Of a DNA stretch of 64,000 nucleotides, positions 40,125 through 52,298 are shown piece after piece. Each line of letters starts with the position of its first letter. The first letter of the stretch is position 1. This DNA comes from Rhynochetos jubatus. Taxonomy: Eukaryota; Chordata; Aves; Eurypygiformes; Rhynochetidae. The position numbers and the translations under genes were made by a program. The stretch is from positions 139,438,175-139,502,174 of the forward strand of contig CM050648.1 in the NCBI GenBank assembly GCA_027574665.1. Direction: 5' to 3'. Below the pieces are notes generated by a model. That model did not search any database. It worked only from the letters and a program-made list of their open reading frames with translations, and was not told where the DNA came from.

Positions 40125-40154
40125 TCCCAGCTTCTTGTCTACAAGAAGCTGGGA
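40125..40154. repeat. Perfect 14-bp inverted repeat with a 2-nt centre, inside the solo LTR
   Basis: The left arm, 40125-40138, reads TCCCAGCTTCTTGT and the right arm, 40141-40154, is its exact reverse complement, ACAAGAAGCTGGGA. The centre is CT. The related LTR at 1013-1588 has no such palindrome at the equivalent place. Confidence 0.95.
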
Positions 40155-43100
40155 ACACAGGTGCAGTATCTGAAACTGAAAAAAGTCCTTGGGTCAGTGT
40201 AAGCATTGCTTGGCAACAACTTAAAAACATTACTATATTATCAACATTCTTCTTGGCACAAATCCAAAGCATAGCCTCATGCTAGCTGCTGTGAAGAAAA
40301 TAAGCTCTGTCCCAGTCAAAACCAGCACAATTGGGCTGTGCTGTGAGGAGGAGTGCAGTGCCTGGATGCTAGGGACATGGACTCTACAGAAGACACCATG
40401 AAGTCTGGCTGATTTCCCCCTGCCCCCCCAGATTGGTTTCACACCCCACATTGTGCCAACGCAGCTGTTTGTGGGGTGCATGGCAAACCAGATTTGGGAG
40501 CTACTCTGTCTCGAAATAACTATGGGAGTGCTGGAAGGAAGGCACGCTGTTGTATGGGGGGAGAACTGCTTAAATCTGCGTAAGGGCTGTCGTGAGCATC
40601 AGACTGCAGGCTGCCTTTCATCTGCTGTCATTTGAGCCTAAAGGAATTCCCTCCCATGTGTTCCTTCCCCACTGAGGGACTGGCAAAAAGATGACAAGAG
40701 ATGCAGGCTTTAGGTGTCTCTCAAGTTGCTGGAGAAAGTGACTTTCTTCTCGCTCACCCATCGCTGCTTGTTTGTTAATTGAGAAAGATGGGAGAGCCTG
40801 TGAGGAGGCACAATACCTACTTCTTACTGCTGCTCTTACAGCTGGTGGGAAGGGCCACCCATCTGTGAGAATGAAATTGGGTGGTGGTGCTGATGGCCAC
40901 TGGCAGGGTCGTTCCCTTTCTGTATGTAGAGATTCTGAGTGAAGGCAGGCAACACCCTGTCCATGTGGCACCCAGCATTTTGAAAGTTGTATTTGTATGG
41001 ATTTGGGACATCTGCTTTTGAGATCTCAGAAATATAAAAATATGTATTGCAGGGTGAAACCCCTGTTGGGGAGGAGATGGGGAAGAGGGATAGATCAGGT
41101 CTGGCTGTGTCAGCTGTCAGGGACAGCTGTCTTTTCTGAAGGCGCCGCTCCTCCTGGCCTGCAGCCCTTGGGAAATCCCTCTGGGAAATGACAGTAACGT
41201 GCCAGCACTAGGAGAGGTGCGGTGCGTGGCAGAGCAGTAATGGTCTGTGCCGTTTGCGGAAGTGTTTTAGGATGGGCTGTGCAGTGAAGCCAAACGTGAT
41301 TGCCAGCCTGAGCGCTTGAGCACCGAGTATTTCCTTGCTGCATTACCGAGGTGGGGACTGTCTCGATGAGAAGAGGTGCTGCCTTTTGGCAGGTACCTTC
41401 ATGGTGGCAATACGCTTGGAATACAAGAGGCTGGATTTATTTTTTTTGACAGATGCTTTGCTGCAGCAGTGTCTTGCTCAGCCCATGGTGTGTGGGAATC
41501 TGCGTGGGAGAGCGACATGGTAAACAACCTGCTTTTTAAGGCTGTTGCAATTAGAGAACTTATTAGCAAGCTGCCATATGGAAATCTCAAGAGTACCAGG
41601 ATCAGCTGTGTAATCAGAGCTGAGTATGCGGCTGGACCACTTGGGCTGTGTCTGTGCAACTGTTGGGTGACCAGTCGACCAGGAGAATCCAGGTGTTGCA
41701 GGGTGGTGATTCAGGTATTGGTCATCCTCCCAGGTGAGCACAAGGCCAGTGCACCTCCTGGGACTGGGGAAAGGCCGAGACATTGCACGACAGCAGTCGG
41801 CGGCCCTGACAGCAGAAAAAGGGGAGTGTTAAACTTGTCCTACTTAATTAGCTCTCCCAAATAATTTGTCCTGTCTAGATACCAGTTGGGTTACAGTTTG
41901 CTTTCCCACTGAGAGGCTCAATGCCCCTGGTGAGGAAGGCTTTGAGGTTTTGTCCTAGGGATGGCTGCTGTGTTGAGGAACACGGTTGCCGTTTGTGGAA
42001 TTGCTGCAAAACTTTGGGTCCCTCTGGACACAAGCTGCTTGATATTTCCATTTCAGCTGGCTTTCTGTTGATCCTGGCTTATTTGTGAGATTTGTCTCGT
42101 GTTACATAAAGAGTATTTTCCTGGTCCTCCTCCTTTGAGGCAGATGTTAAGCCCGTGTTTCTGGAAAGTTGCACTTTCTAAACATAAAGGTGTGAATTTT
42201 AAGCAGATTTAGTTGAGTGTAAAATCTTGTGTGGACACTCTTGTTTTAATATCAAAGTGACTGATTTTAATTCTGAAGCTGGCCACGTAGCTCAAAAGAA
42301 GGATGTCCCCAGAGCATCTACTTAAAAATAGCTCTGAACTGCATCTGGTTAAAAATAGGCTGAACTTGGAGCTCGTGCTTCCCTGTGTGGGTAGGGCCTC
42401 CTAATAGCGTGTTGTGATACCTACTACGGAGCCACCTACGAGCATGTGAGTTGCTGATGGTTACGACACGCATGATCCCTGAGGCGTTGGGAGCAGGGGA
42501 AGGTTCAGGATCTCCCTGCTGCTTGCCCAGCCTGCCAGTTCTGCTTTTCTCAAGGATTTTGCACAAGTGCTGGTAGCTTTGACCTATAGATGCTGTCACT
42601 CCATCAGGACTTCTGCTCTGTAGCCAACATAGTTTGAAATCTTCTAAAACTTCTGGTGCTGAAAGCTTCTGGCACATGAATTAATCATGAAAAAGATCAA
42701 AGTTGCTTTGTTGATTTTATTTTCCTGTTTTTAATGAATAATGTATTTAAATGGTATCCTTCCCTAATAAATCACATCTCAACTTTTTTCTCTTGAGTTT
42801 AGTAGGTGGGAAGGACTAACAGGAGGTTTTACAATGGAAATTCACTTGCCTAAGCACAAGGAAGTAATGATGATTATAATTGGCATGGGGAGGAGGGAGA
42901 AGAATCAGTTCGTTAAGGCTTTAATGAGCAATGCAGTAAGAAGTACGAGGTACTAGTATCATTTGCACATCTTAAAGTAAGGAAGAAGATTGTCCCCATC
43001 TTAGGATAAAATGGAGGATGCAAGCAGATGTGCCCTTCTGCCTGCAGCTGAGAAGGAGGGCACTTATTACAGCCTGTTTCTCACTGTTTGTGTAGGTCAA

Positions 43101-46100
43101 CTTAAATTTTCAATAATAGGAATTTTTTTTTTCCCCGTTGCCTGCTTTCCCCCCCAAGTCGATGTGACGGGTCTGGGTTATGGAGCGGTTGCAGATGGAG
43201 TCGTGCTGGCAGGTCTGAGGAGGGAGCAGGGGTGCTGGGGCATGGGTGTCTTTGCCCTGCTGGAAGACCACCTTTGAGGACAGCCAGAGGGAAGCACGTA
43301 TCTCTTATCTTGCTGGATGTGACCTGATTTATCTTGCTTTCCAGTTACACTGCCTGTCTGGGGCTCCAAAGGGCTCGGTTCAGTGCTCAGGTTCCTGCTG
43401 TCTCCCGCAAGTCCCTCCTCTAATTTAAAATGAAATCCTTCTCTCCTGGCATCTCCTCTTTGTGCAAGCTGAGACAGTTCTTCTCAGCTGTTACCAGCCC
43501 AGCCTGGTCTCTCTTGCAAACAGAAATATCATGAGGTTACAATCTCCAAACAAATGCAAAAGCTTGCAGAGATGGAATGATAAAATGGAGCACAGGTAAA
43601 ACCTTTCTTGCTCTTGGCAGAGAAACAAGCACAGGGTGAAAAACGGGGCTGTCCCCTTCCTTCTCTCAGTGGTGTGGTTGTGGAGAGAAGGGAACGGGAA
43701 GTGCGGGGAAGTGGCTGTCTCCCACAGACGCAGCCGCCTCGGCAGCCTTTCTGCAGCCTTTCTGCAGCCTGTGGCCTGGAAAGCACAAATGGGCAGGCAT
43801 ACAATGCTCTTCATTTGAGAACCTGGTCTCTATGGCACAGGGTTGCTCAATCTTCGCTAAAGTCTTTTGTTATCCTCAGTATCCCATTTGTTCAATTCAT
43901 TGTTACTCACTGCAGAAATGAATGGGAAGGGTTTTCCATTCATATTTTTCAGCCTTGCGCAATGTGCCGCAGCGCTGCGGTTCGTAGCTGCCAGCATCCT
44001 CAAGCAGGCTTCTAAAAAAATTTTCCCAGAAATAATTTGTTAAAGTAGATGTGGAGAACAGTATTTTTGAGTTAGCCTGTGCATGTCTGGAAACCTGTGT
44101 GGCAGTCGTGATTAAAACTCTATGCAAAATATCCTGTATGGCATTCATAACTGGTTGGTAGACTTGAAGCGGCAGCAGAACACTTGTTTTAAGAGTTTCT
44201 CAAGCCACCACCTTCCTCCTCTCTCATGTTCTCACAGACCTTATGCAAACATAAAAAGCAGTTATTCCTCCTTCAGCCCCAGCGCTAGGCTTTACAGCCT
44301 TCTCCCCTCCTGTGCATGTGGATGGCTCCCAGCAGCCACATGCTGGTCGCTCTGGCTCTGCAGAGCTGTCCTGCTGTCCCTGGCACTGCTGTGGCCAAGT
44401 GCAACAGACTGTGAGCAAAGAAAACTGAATGCCCCTCAAAGGTCCAGGACCCCAGCTCCACACTGATGAGGTGAGCGGTGGAGTTAGCAGTGATGGATGG
44501 AGCAGAGCTCAGCTGGGAAGCCTGGGAAACACAGAGACGTGTCCTCTCAGCTTTGCTGTCTCACTGGTGCCACCAGAGCTTTGGTGTCATTGGGTAACTC
44601 CAGAAATGAGCCTATGACAGGCTTTTGTGGCAATAGCTGGGCACTGTCATGCTCACTAATATTGGTGTGTGAACTTCACTGATCCTGTTCTCCCTGCTGC
44701 TGCACTGAAACACCATCATTCAGCCTCAGTACTCAAATGCTGCTAATCACTGAGAGCTCAGGGTGCGAGCCGAGATGAATTTATGTCCTAGACTTGGCAG
44801 GAAAACAAGGAAGATGGCCTTTCTGCCCTACTTCAGCACTTGGACAACAGAGACCTTGCCTCGAGTGCAAAGTTCTGTGTGATTTGATGCAGGGATGATT
44901 ACATGTTTTTGCATTTCCAAGGCTGCTGATAATGCTGTTTTATACTCATGAGTGGCAAAACTCTTTATTTTTTTGGATTCAGAGAATCATTGTTCCTTTC
45001 TTTTCTTTCAGACAATATTGATGGGTTGTCATTCTAAAAGATGAGCTGCCCATTAATGTGGGTTTTCTGTGAAGTCCTAGAAGACAACCTAGTACTGCCA
45101 GCACCAGCTGGCTCTTTCTCTGGTCTTCATACAAAATTTTATCCAGTTTCAGAGGCGAAAACAGCAGCGACATCAAATGTCAGTCCCAGCCTGTGATTGA
45201 TGTGGCACGTGTTTGCTTTGCAATGAGCCTCTCCTGGGGTTTGAACCGATCTGGTTTTGTGCACAGATTGGCACAAGCAGCAGAAGGACAGAAACTTTGA
45301 TGCACGTGAAGTGGAAGAGAAGCCCCATGTGGTTAACACGATCCCTGTGGATGTGGCTCTTTTCCAGCTGGCTTTTGAGGGGAACTGAAGAGAAAACTTC
45401 ACAGTAATGAGGAAAAGCAAGGCTTTCACTCCGCAGCACTAATACTGGGGAATCAGAACAGTAAGCGATGGAAATACCACTTTGGGTTGTAGCTTTTAAA
45501 TCCTTTTTGCTTTTCAGTCAGGCTCTCAGCTGCTTCAATGCTGTGTCATGTTTATAATGTTTTAATTCGTTAGGCTTCCTGTGGTTTTGACCATCCATGG
45601 GATTATGGTGATAAAACTCTTGGTTACAAGATACCAAGCCTTTTTTAAGGGATTTTTGTAATAAGATTTGTGTTTTCCAGCTTGGAAAATAAACATCTTG
45701 GTTCAGCCGCTGTTCATATTCAGTAGATGCAAGGAAGCCTGTTGTTAGGTAAATATTGAGAGAACACCTCCATACCGATGGCTGGAAGGGGTGGGGGTGT
45801 GTGTTCATTTCCCCTCATTTACTTGGTTTGTTTTGTATATTATTTTTCTAAAACACCCATTACAACGCACCCTAAGAGCATGAGCTAGCCGAGCGTTTAG
45901 CCTGATCTGAAATCATTGTTCAGTGCTACAGTGGTTGTGAGAGGCGAGGGGTCTGTCAATCTGCTATCTTGCTTTTTACAGTCTCATAAATTTAGTGTTT
46001 GGTTTTTGCTCCACGCTCACGTACCCACTAGGTGCAACAGGATCACCTGGTGTTCCAGGGGAGCATAGGAAAATGTATACTGTTACTGCTACTAATAAAA

Positions 46101-46256
46101 AAAAGGCTTCATTAAGTTTTCAACTATTGGCATTATTGCTTTAAGGCTTTTCACATTGCTTTTTTTAGTATCTTTGACAGAAATAAAGAAAAATCCCATT
46201 GACATATATGGGAGTGTAACACTAGAAATTGTCACGTATTGGGATGTACCCGAATG

Positions 46257-46788
46257 ACCCCTGTACTGGGCACTGGTGAGGCCACACCTCGAATCCTGGG
46301 TTCAGTTTTGGGCCCCTCACTCCAAGAAAGACGTTGAGGTGCTGGAGCGTGTCCAGAGAAGGGAGCGGAGCTGGGGAAGGGTCTGGAGCACAAGTCCTGT
46401 GAGGAGCGGCTGAGGGAGCTGGGGGGGTTCAACCTGGGGAAGGGGAGGCTGAGGGGAGACCTGATCGCTCTCTGACAGCTCCCTGAAAGGAGGGTGCAGA
46501 GAGGTGGGGTTGGGTCTCTTCTCCCAAGTGACAAGTGATAGGAAAAGAGAAAGCTGCCTCAAGTTGCACCAGGGGAGGTTTGGATTGGATATTAGGGAAA
46601 ATTTCTTTACCCAAAGGGCTGTCAGGCACTGGAACGGGCTGCCCAGGGAGGTGGTGGAGTCACCATTCCAGGAGGGATTTAAGAGATGTGGTGCTTAGGG
46701 ACATGGTTCAGTGGTGGACTTGGCAGGGCGAGGTTTATGGTTGGACTTGATGATCCTAAGGGTATTTTCCAACCTGTGTGATTCTGTG
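46257..46788 (+). mobile_element. CR1 LINE 3' fragment
   Basis: It reads sense from CCCCTGTACTGGGCACTGG (end of ORF2) through GGGGAGACCTGATCGCTCTC and GGAGGTTTGGATTGGATATT to TTTTCCAACCTGTGTGATTC TGTG, the 3' terminus with the CR1 octamer ATTCTGTG. About 530 bp. It is the same subfamily as, and complementary to, the minus-strand copy at 26.5-26.8 kb. Confidence 0.92.
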
Positions 46789-47654
46789 ACCTTCTCCATG
46801 CCGGCGTACAGCAGCACTTGATAGCACAGCAGTGAAATTGATTTCCGATAGGTGAGACCTGACAGGCTGTAACTACTCGAGGCAAATAGTTACACACACG
46901 GCACTTCATTCCGCAGCAATTCCTGTGTCTTACTGCTGTGAGGACTTAACACTTCCACTGGGAGGACTCAACTGAAATACCCCCCAGAATGAAAAATGGA
47001 GGAGAGAGAGAGAAAGGGGGGATCTCTGGCCAGGAAGGGCAGGACCAGGTCAGCTCACAGGGCAGGTGGGGCAGCCTAATGAGGGTGCTGAGTGGGTGCG
47101 TGGTATGCTAGTGTGTGCAGATGTCCTCAGATGACCTGGTGGGTTATTTATTCTCCTCTCCTTCCGCGTGCATAATTTCCACTGCCATAAACACGTGTTA
47201 GGCATGAGTGGAGAGGGGGAAAGGGGAAGAAGCTTTTCAGTATTTAACTTTGTAGTTACTTTTGCACATAGCCAAACACCGTAAATACCCAGTAGTTACA
47301 GATGTCCAAATTCAACCATGGATGTGGACAACTCTCTTCACTGTGCAATTACTTGTCCGTTTTTATAGCAGTATTTTGACACTTGAACCATTCATGGTGG
47401 TTGTTGCTGTACTAAAGATTAAAGGCTTTTAAAAGTCTGGGTCTCCCAAAGTGGCCTAGAGCTGCTTTGTTTCGTAAAATGCTTTCTGCATGCAGAAGGA
47501 AAATATGTATTCTATAGGGAACTGGCCAGAACGCAGAACAGGAGCAGTAAAATGTCTTGTGATGACTTTACATCCCCTGACAGTAGAGGGGAGAGGCACG
47601 AGGGGCTGCTACATTGGCCAGATGTGATGGGTGTGGGTGAGGAACTGCCGTCTC

Positions 47655-47689
47655 GGTGGTTGGGTAGGGTGGTTGGGTAGGGTGGTTGT
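47655..47689 (+). repeat. G-rich 13-bp tandem repeat containing a G-quadruplex motif
   Basis: The unit GGGTGGTTGGGTA repeats about 2.5 times. Positions 47662-47682 contain four GGG tracts with loops TA, TGGTT and TA, which fits the canonical G3 N1-7 pattern on the transcribed-sense strand. Folding is predicted, not shown. Confidence 0.8.
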
Positions 47690-49022
47690 TGGAGGAAGGT
47701 ACTTTTGGTAGAGGTCTGTTCCACCATTTCAAAATCACTTGCGTCTTGGAGGGTTGAGCTTGCCTGTTCCGTGATGTGGTGTGTGGGATGGGTGAGTGCC
47801 CAAGCCCTCTGAAAAAGGGATTTATTCTGTGGGATATGGGTGTATATATACATCTACTGGAGCAAGTGGTAGATGGCCTCCTGCGGCTACGCCCAGGCAC
47901 GAGGTCTGGCTGAAGTTGCGCTGTGCTCTCCTTCCTGTTTGCTCAGGATGACATCAGGAAATGGGAAGAGCAGTACCCAAAAGAGCTGATTGTACATGAA
48001 AAGTAATCCAGGCCTTGCTGAAGTCAGTCTCCTGCTTAGTAACGCTTAGATTTGTTATCATGTAATGTGAGGTGAATGTAAGCATGGGTGAGGATCACCT
48101 GGAAGATGAGCAGCATCTGGAGAAACTGGCAGGGTAATGCAGCATAGTGTGGGAAAAGGTGAGATTTGAGGAACATTTTAAATGTGAATGATGCTTTGAA
48201 AAAACCCCAAAGGCACAAAGAGCTTGTGGTATGTGTTTTAATGAAAACTGGGTCTGTAAGATGAAGCTGTTACACTGCATATGAGATACCAGTGGTTGGA
48301 GAACAGGAGTTGGAGGCCAAGTACAGCGCAGAGGAAAAGGCTCGGGGCTGACCATGGATGAGATCCACCTCTGCAGGCAGCATGAAAACTTCCCTTCCAC
48401 CCATGAAAAAGAAATGCCTGTCATTATTTGCCCTTCCTGAACCATTTCAGAATTGCAGTCTCTGAAGGCAGGCAAACCCCAGGGACACACAGCAGTGTCC
48501 CCCTCGATGGCTTTGTGGGACCTTCCAGTGTCCCCTATTCCTGGTGCAAAGGGCTGGTTTGCTTTTGGCTGCATGTGGGCTTCTCGCTGCATGGGAGAGC
48601 ACTGGGGGGGTGGGGCAATTACCCCATGCTGATCCTTGAGGGGAACCGTAACTAAACCAGAAACTACATGAGCTAAATTGGGAACATATTCTCTTAAACT
48701 CTGCTAAACTTGAGTGCATGAACTTAAAGTGCATCAGCTGTTGGGCTTCTGCTGGAGCAGATGGTATGGAGCGAGCCAGTAACTGGATTGCTTCTTTAGG
48801 TGATTTGCTGACGTGCTCATTGCCCACTCACAAACCCCGCTCTGCCCTTTCCACACCCTGGAAGTTCTCCTCTACGTGCTGAACACCAAGACAGGATACT
48901 TTGCTAATTGACGTTTTTGGCCTTGATCCAGGAAAACACTTAAGCGCATGTTTAAACCTAGATCAAGGAGATGCTCTCTTGAATTTAAAAGTGGGCAAGT
49001 TTAGTAATACTGTAAGGAATTC

Positions 49023-49038
49023 TTTTTTTTTTTTTTTT
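49023..49038. repeat. Run of 16 T
   Basis: Simple homopolymer in the 21.8 kb intron, without recognisable flanking element. Confidence 0.9.
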
Positions 49039-51290
49039 AATTCTTACATGAAGCTGCAGGAGGCTTGAGCTCAGTGAAGGAACTGGCTCTTAATCTTCCT
49101 CCTTTGGGGAAGAAGGATGAACTGGCTGACCTCTTGAAGTTCTTCTTAACCATGTTTCCTACGGCAGATAATGAGCCTATTGAAACTGTGCAATGATGAT
49201 TGAGTGTTAGGAAGGGATATTAAACCTCCGCACATCAGCTCTCACTTCTGGAGATCAAGATGACATCTTGTGTGTGGGAAAGAGGCAAATTATGTCCCAG
49301 CTGCAGGGTTCCTCCATCTTGCTGTCATGTGTTTCTGGTTGCCAACTGACAGAGGCAGGATGCTGAGCTGGATGGACCAATGTTCTGATTGAGTCTGGCA
49401 ATTCCTGTGGTTCCCTGAGTCCTGTTGACTTCAGCGAGCATTAAACAACCATTCAAGCACTTCCCTAGAAAGGCAGGCTTTTCTGCGCCAGTCTCTCTGC
49501 CCAGCTGCTTGAAGCTGTGCAGTGAAGAAGGCAGGGTTCTGTTAAGTGCTTGGATCAGCCCTGCCACATCCTTTTGTTGTTGTTTTTTTTCTTTCTAATT
49601 GAAAAATCCTAATTTATAACATATGCTCCCATTTTAAAAATAAATGCAAGCTGTCCTAAAGCCAAGCCGTGCTCCATGTTGCAGATACGTGATCAGGTAG
49701 GAGGTTCCCATTAGTGCCTGTGGAGGGGGTGCATGCACAAATGGCTGGGAGAACAGCGCTGAAAAAAAGTCCCATGAGTTTTATGGCTGGCTTTGCTTCT
49801 AAACCTGCGTGGTAAGAGAACCGAGAGGAATACATCGTGTGGCTTGCGGCCCTTTGAAGTGGCTGGGTTCAGTACTGACAGGATGGCTTCCCGTATCTCC
49901 ACTCCTACAAAGAGGACTGGGAAGTATGCCTGTGATGTGGGACTTTTACATTTCGGGCCGTGATCAGGTTGTCAGCTTTTTCCTTTTATTTTTTTCTCCC
50001 CGCGGTTAATCAACAAAGCTCCTTGAAAGCAGAAAAGTGCTGCCCGCTTTGTATAAGTAAATGAAGTGGTAGGGGAACAGCTGTGTTTGGGGACTGCTGC
50101 CGAGCCACTGCTCTGGGAGGATCAGATGGGTGGGAAGTTTAGAGACTGCCTGTCTCTTCCTACATCATTACATCCGTGCAGAGAGCTTGGCAATAGCTGG
50201 CGTTTGTCTTGCATCCGGTCCGTGCCCAAAACACGAGTCCCGAGTACGTACATCGGTACACAATCCTCTAGCGGACTCTGTTGCGTGTCCCTGAAAGGCA
50301 CGTGTTATCAGGGCCTGATGCTGTCCTTCAGAAACCAACTAGCTTGAAAACTGCAACTTTAATTTCTTCTTCTGAGGCGAGTGTGCCCCAGATGAGGCTT
50401 TGATCTGGGAAGCTCAGCTGAGTCTGACCCGGTCTGCGCAAAGATCCAAGGGACCAGCTGGCTGTGATTTGCAAGTCAGATGGATGCTGCTGTATGGGAA
50501 TGGCTTTCTTAATCTAGAGCTCAGCTCTGCCTTTTGAGAGTGACTTGTTTTGTGTAAATTGAGCTCTGCTAGCAAATTTTTATATGGCTGAACTAAACGC
50601 AGTACAAAAAAATACTAAATTAAATTTTGAGAAGATTCAGATCGAAATGCCAGCAGTTACTGGGTCCCTGCTTCCCACAACTTTAAAATATTACCTACCC
50701 TTTGGGAACTGAGCCCTTTCAGGAAAGCTGAGAGTGGCACATATCAAACAACTACCAGTCCTTGAAAAACTAGGCTGTGCCTTTTTGTCCAATACAGGAA
50801 GCAAAATTGATACAGATAGCAATACTGAAGTGTAGCATGAGAAAGCGGATAAACACCATCCACGGAGCCAGGCATCGCTTTGGCTTGGCAAGCGGGGCTG
50901 GTCAGTTGGTAGCACGCAGTCATGTTTTCGGGAGTTACTGCCCAAAAGGCTGTGAGTTGTAACAACTCATTAGTCTTGAGCTTCTGGACTGTTTACAGCT
51001 TGTGAATTAAGTGAGTGGGTTAGTGACATGTCTCAGCATGGGAGACGAGTGAGGGAATGATGGGAAGAGGCAGGTATTTCTAGATAAAGAACGTAATTTT
51101 GAGCTAAAGGGGCCTTTGCAATTAACTTCCTCCGTTGCCTGTCCAAGATGCTTTCCTTGTTCTAGAGTGTGGTCCCCTGACTTCTGAACCAGGGATGCAA
51201 TCGTGGTCTTTGAAAACGTTTTGTGCCAGAGCAAAACCAGGAGTAATAACTGTGCGTGGTCATGTACTTTTTTTTTTTTCCTCTACACAG

Positions 51291-51441
51291 GGACTCTCCA
51301 GAGGGATCGAATTTTTAAGAACCTCACTCGGAAACGCCAGCGGGCAATGCGAAGGCGAGTGCATCAGGTGAACGGGCACAAATTCATGGCTACCTACCTG
51401 CGACAACCTACGTACTGCTCACACTGCAGAGAGTTCATCTG
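51291..51441 (+). CDS. PRKCH: PRKCH coding exon, pseudosubstrate and first half of C1A
   Basis: The exon is 151 nt. After the split Gly codon it reads [11 protein letters not shown] and then the pseudosubstrate [14 protein letters not shown]. The Ala codon at 51344-51346 takes the place of the Ser/Thr that a true substrate would have, so this segment can block the active site until diacylglycerol binds. It is followed by the start of the C1A zinc-binding domain: the first His (HKF), twelve residues, then CSHC and REFIW. The acceptor is a long T-run plus CTCTACACAG. The donor is CATCTG|GTAAGA, which splits the Trp codon after two bases. It lies 21.8 kb from the preceding exon and 0.8 kb from the next. 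Confidence 0.96.
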
Positions 51442-52263
51442 GTAAGAGCGGCTCGAGTGCGGTGGTGCGGAGCTTCCCATCCCTTCGTGTTTTGGGGACC
51501 GACATACCACCTCCGATCCTGAATCAGTCACCCAGCACTCTACCGGGGGCTGTCGTTGTGACTGCCCTTGGCCATGAGGTTGAGCAGGGTACTTTTATGC
51601 TGCAAACTGGAGTCTACAGAGAGGCCAGAGGCAACATGCACCTTGGATGCTGGAAGCAAACTGAGAGGGTGTGGGGATGGCACGGTGTTCCTCGCTTGTG
51701 AGCGTAGATATTGTTTCAGGGAGGGGAAAAAGTAACCCAAGCAAATCTGAAGAAAGACCCCAGATATTAACTTGAGTGGAGTTTTGAGATTAAACTGAGA
51801 AAAAAGTTGCTTGAAAAACTAAAGAAAATGCCTGAGAACAGAAAAGGCGTAAGAGATGTGGGGTGATAGGTGTGGGGGAGTAGGCAGAGCAGGGAGAAAA
51901 ACTTAGATATGTCTCAAAAGAGTGTGGAGTGGGAGAGATAATAACAAGGTGTGGGCTGCTGGGATCAGGCTAATAAAGTGTGGTGTGTGTTGTAATAAAG
52001 TGAGGTATTTCAGAAACTAGAGTGAGGGGGATTGTGGGGAATAACATGCGTGTTGACAGCCCGTCCTGTAAGCTGCAGCCCTCGTAGTGCTGTGTTATGC
52101 TCTCACACCCCTGTGCTGAATTGTGCGATCGTTGCTGAGCAGTTTTGCCCCGGGGATCTTGTCCTTTGGGATCCTCTTGCATTTTGGCTCTCTCTTCTGT
52201 AAACAATCTGCAAGAAGAATGGCTTTCTGCTGTTAAATTATGTTCATATTTTATTTTGAACAG
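51442..52263 (+). other. PRKCH: PRKCH intron, 822 bp
   Basis: The intron runs from GTAAGA to GAACAG. It separates the pseudosubstrate exon from the 35-nt microexon. I see no repeat or other feature inside. Confidence 0.92.
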
Positions 52264-52298
52264 GGGCGTGTTTGGGAAGCAGGGATACCAGTGCCAAG
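52264..52298 (+). CDS. PRKCH: PRKCH 35-nt microexon, middle of C1A
   Basis: This very short exon completes Trp and encodes GVFGKQGYQCQ plus one base. It provides the Cys of the middle zinc-ligand pair and the Gly-Lys-Gln-Gly loop that shapes the diacylglycerol/phorbol-ester groove of C1A. The acceptor is TTTTGAACAG|GGGCGTG and the donor is GCCAAG|GTAAGG. Phase is consistent on both sides: two bases are carried in from the previous exon and one is carried out. It was placed by protein homology because it is too short to stand out as an open reading frame. A 35-nt length means skipping would both remove zinc ligands and shift the frame. Confidence 0.94.

Larger units (their letters stand above)
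39559..40329 (+). mobile_element. Solo LTR of an avian endogenous retrovirus, AT-richer subtype, interrupted by CR1
   Basis: It begins TGTGGTTTAACCCCACTTGG and ends CAAAACCAGCACA. The outer parts are recognisably related to the LTR at 1013-1588 (AACTAAGCACCACCCAGC, GGGATGGGGGAGA, TTGGTCAGTTTGGGTCAG), but the middle holds an AT-rich segment (about 39690-39780) absent from that copy. A CR1 fragment lies inside at about 39913-40062. I see no matching target-site duplication: the flanks are AGTAT and ATTGG. No internal viral genes are present. Confidence 0.85.
29461..51290 (+). other. PRKCH: PRKCH intron, 21.8 kb, between C2-end and pseudosubstrate exons
   Basis: The intron runs from GTAAGG to CTACACAG. 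It holds two plus-strand CR1 copies, a solo LTR interrupted by a minus-strand CR1, a G-quadruplex motif, an AT-rich repeat patch near 33.2-33.3 kb and short homopolymer tracts. No other exon could be supported. The remaining stretches (29461-32054, 32288-39558, 40330-46256, 46789-51290) show nothing I can name. Confidence 0.9.
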
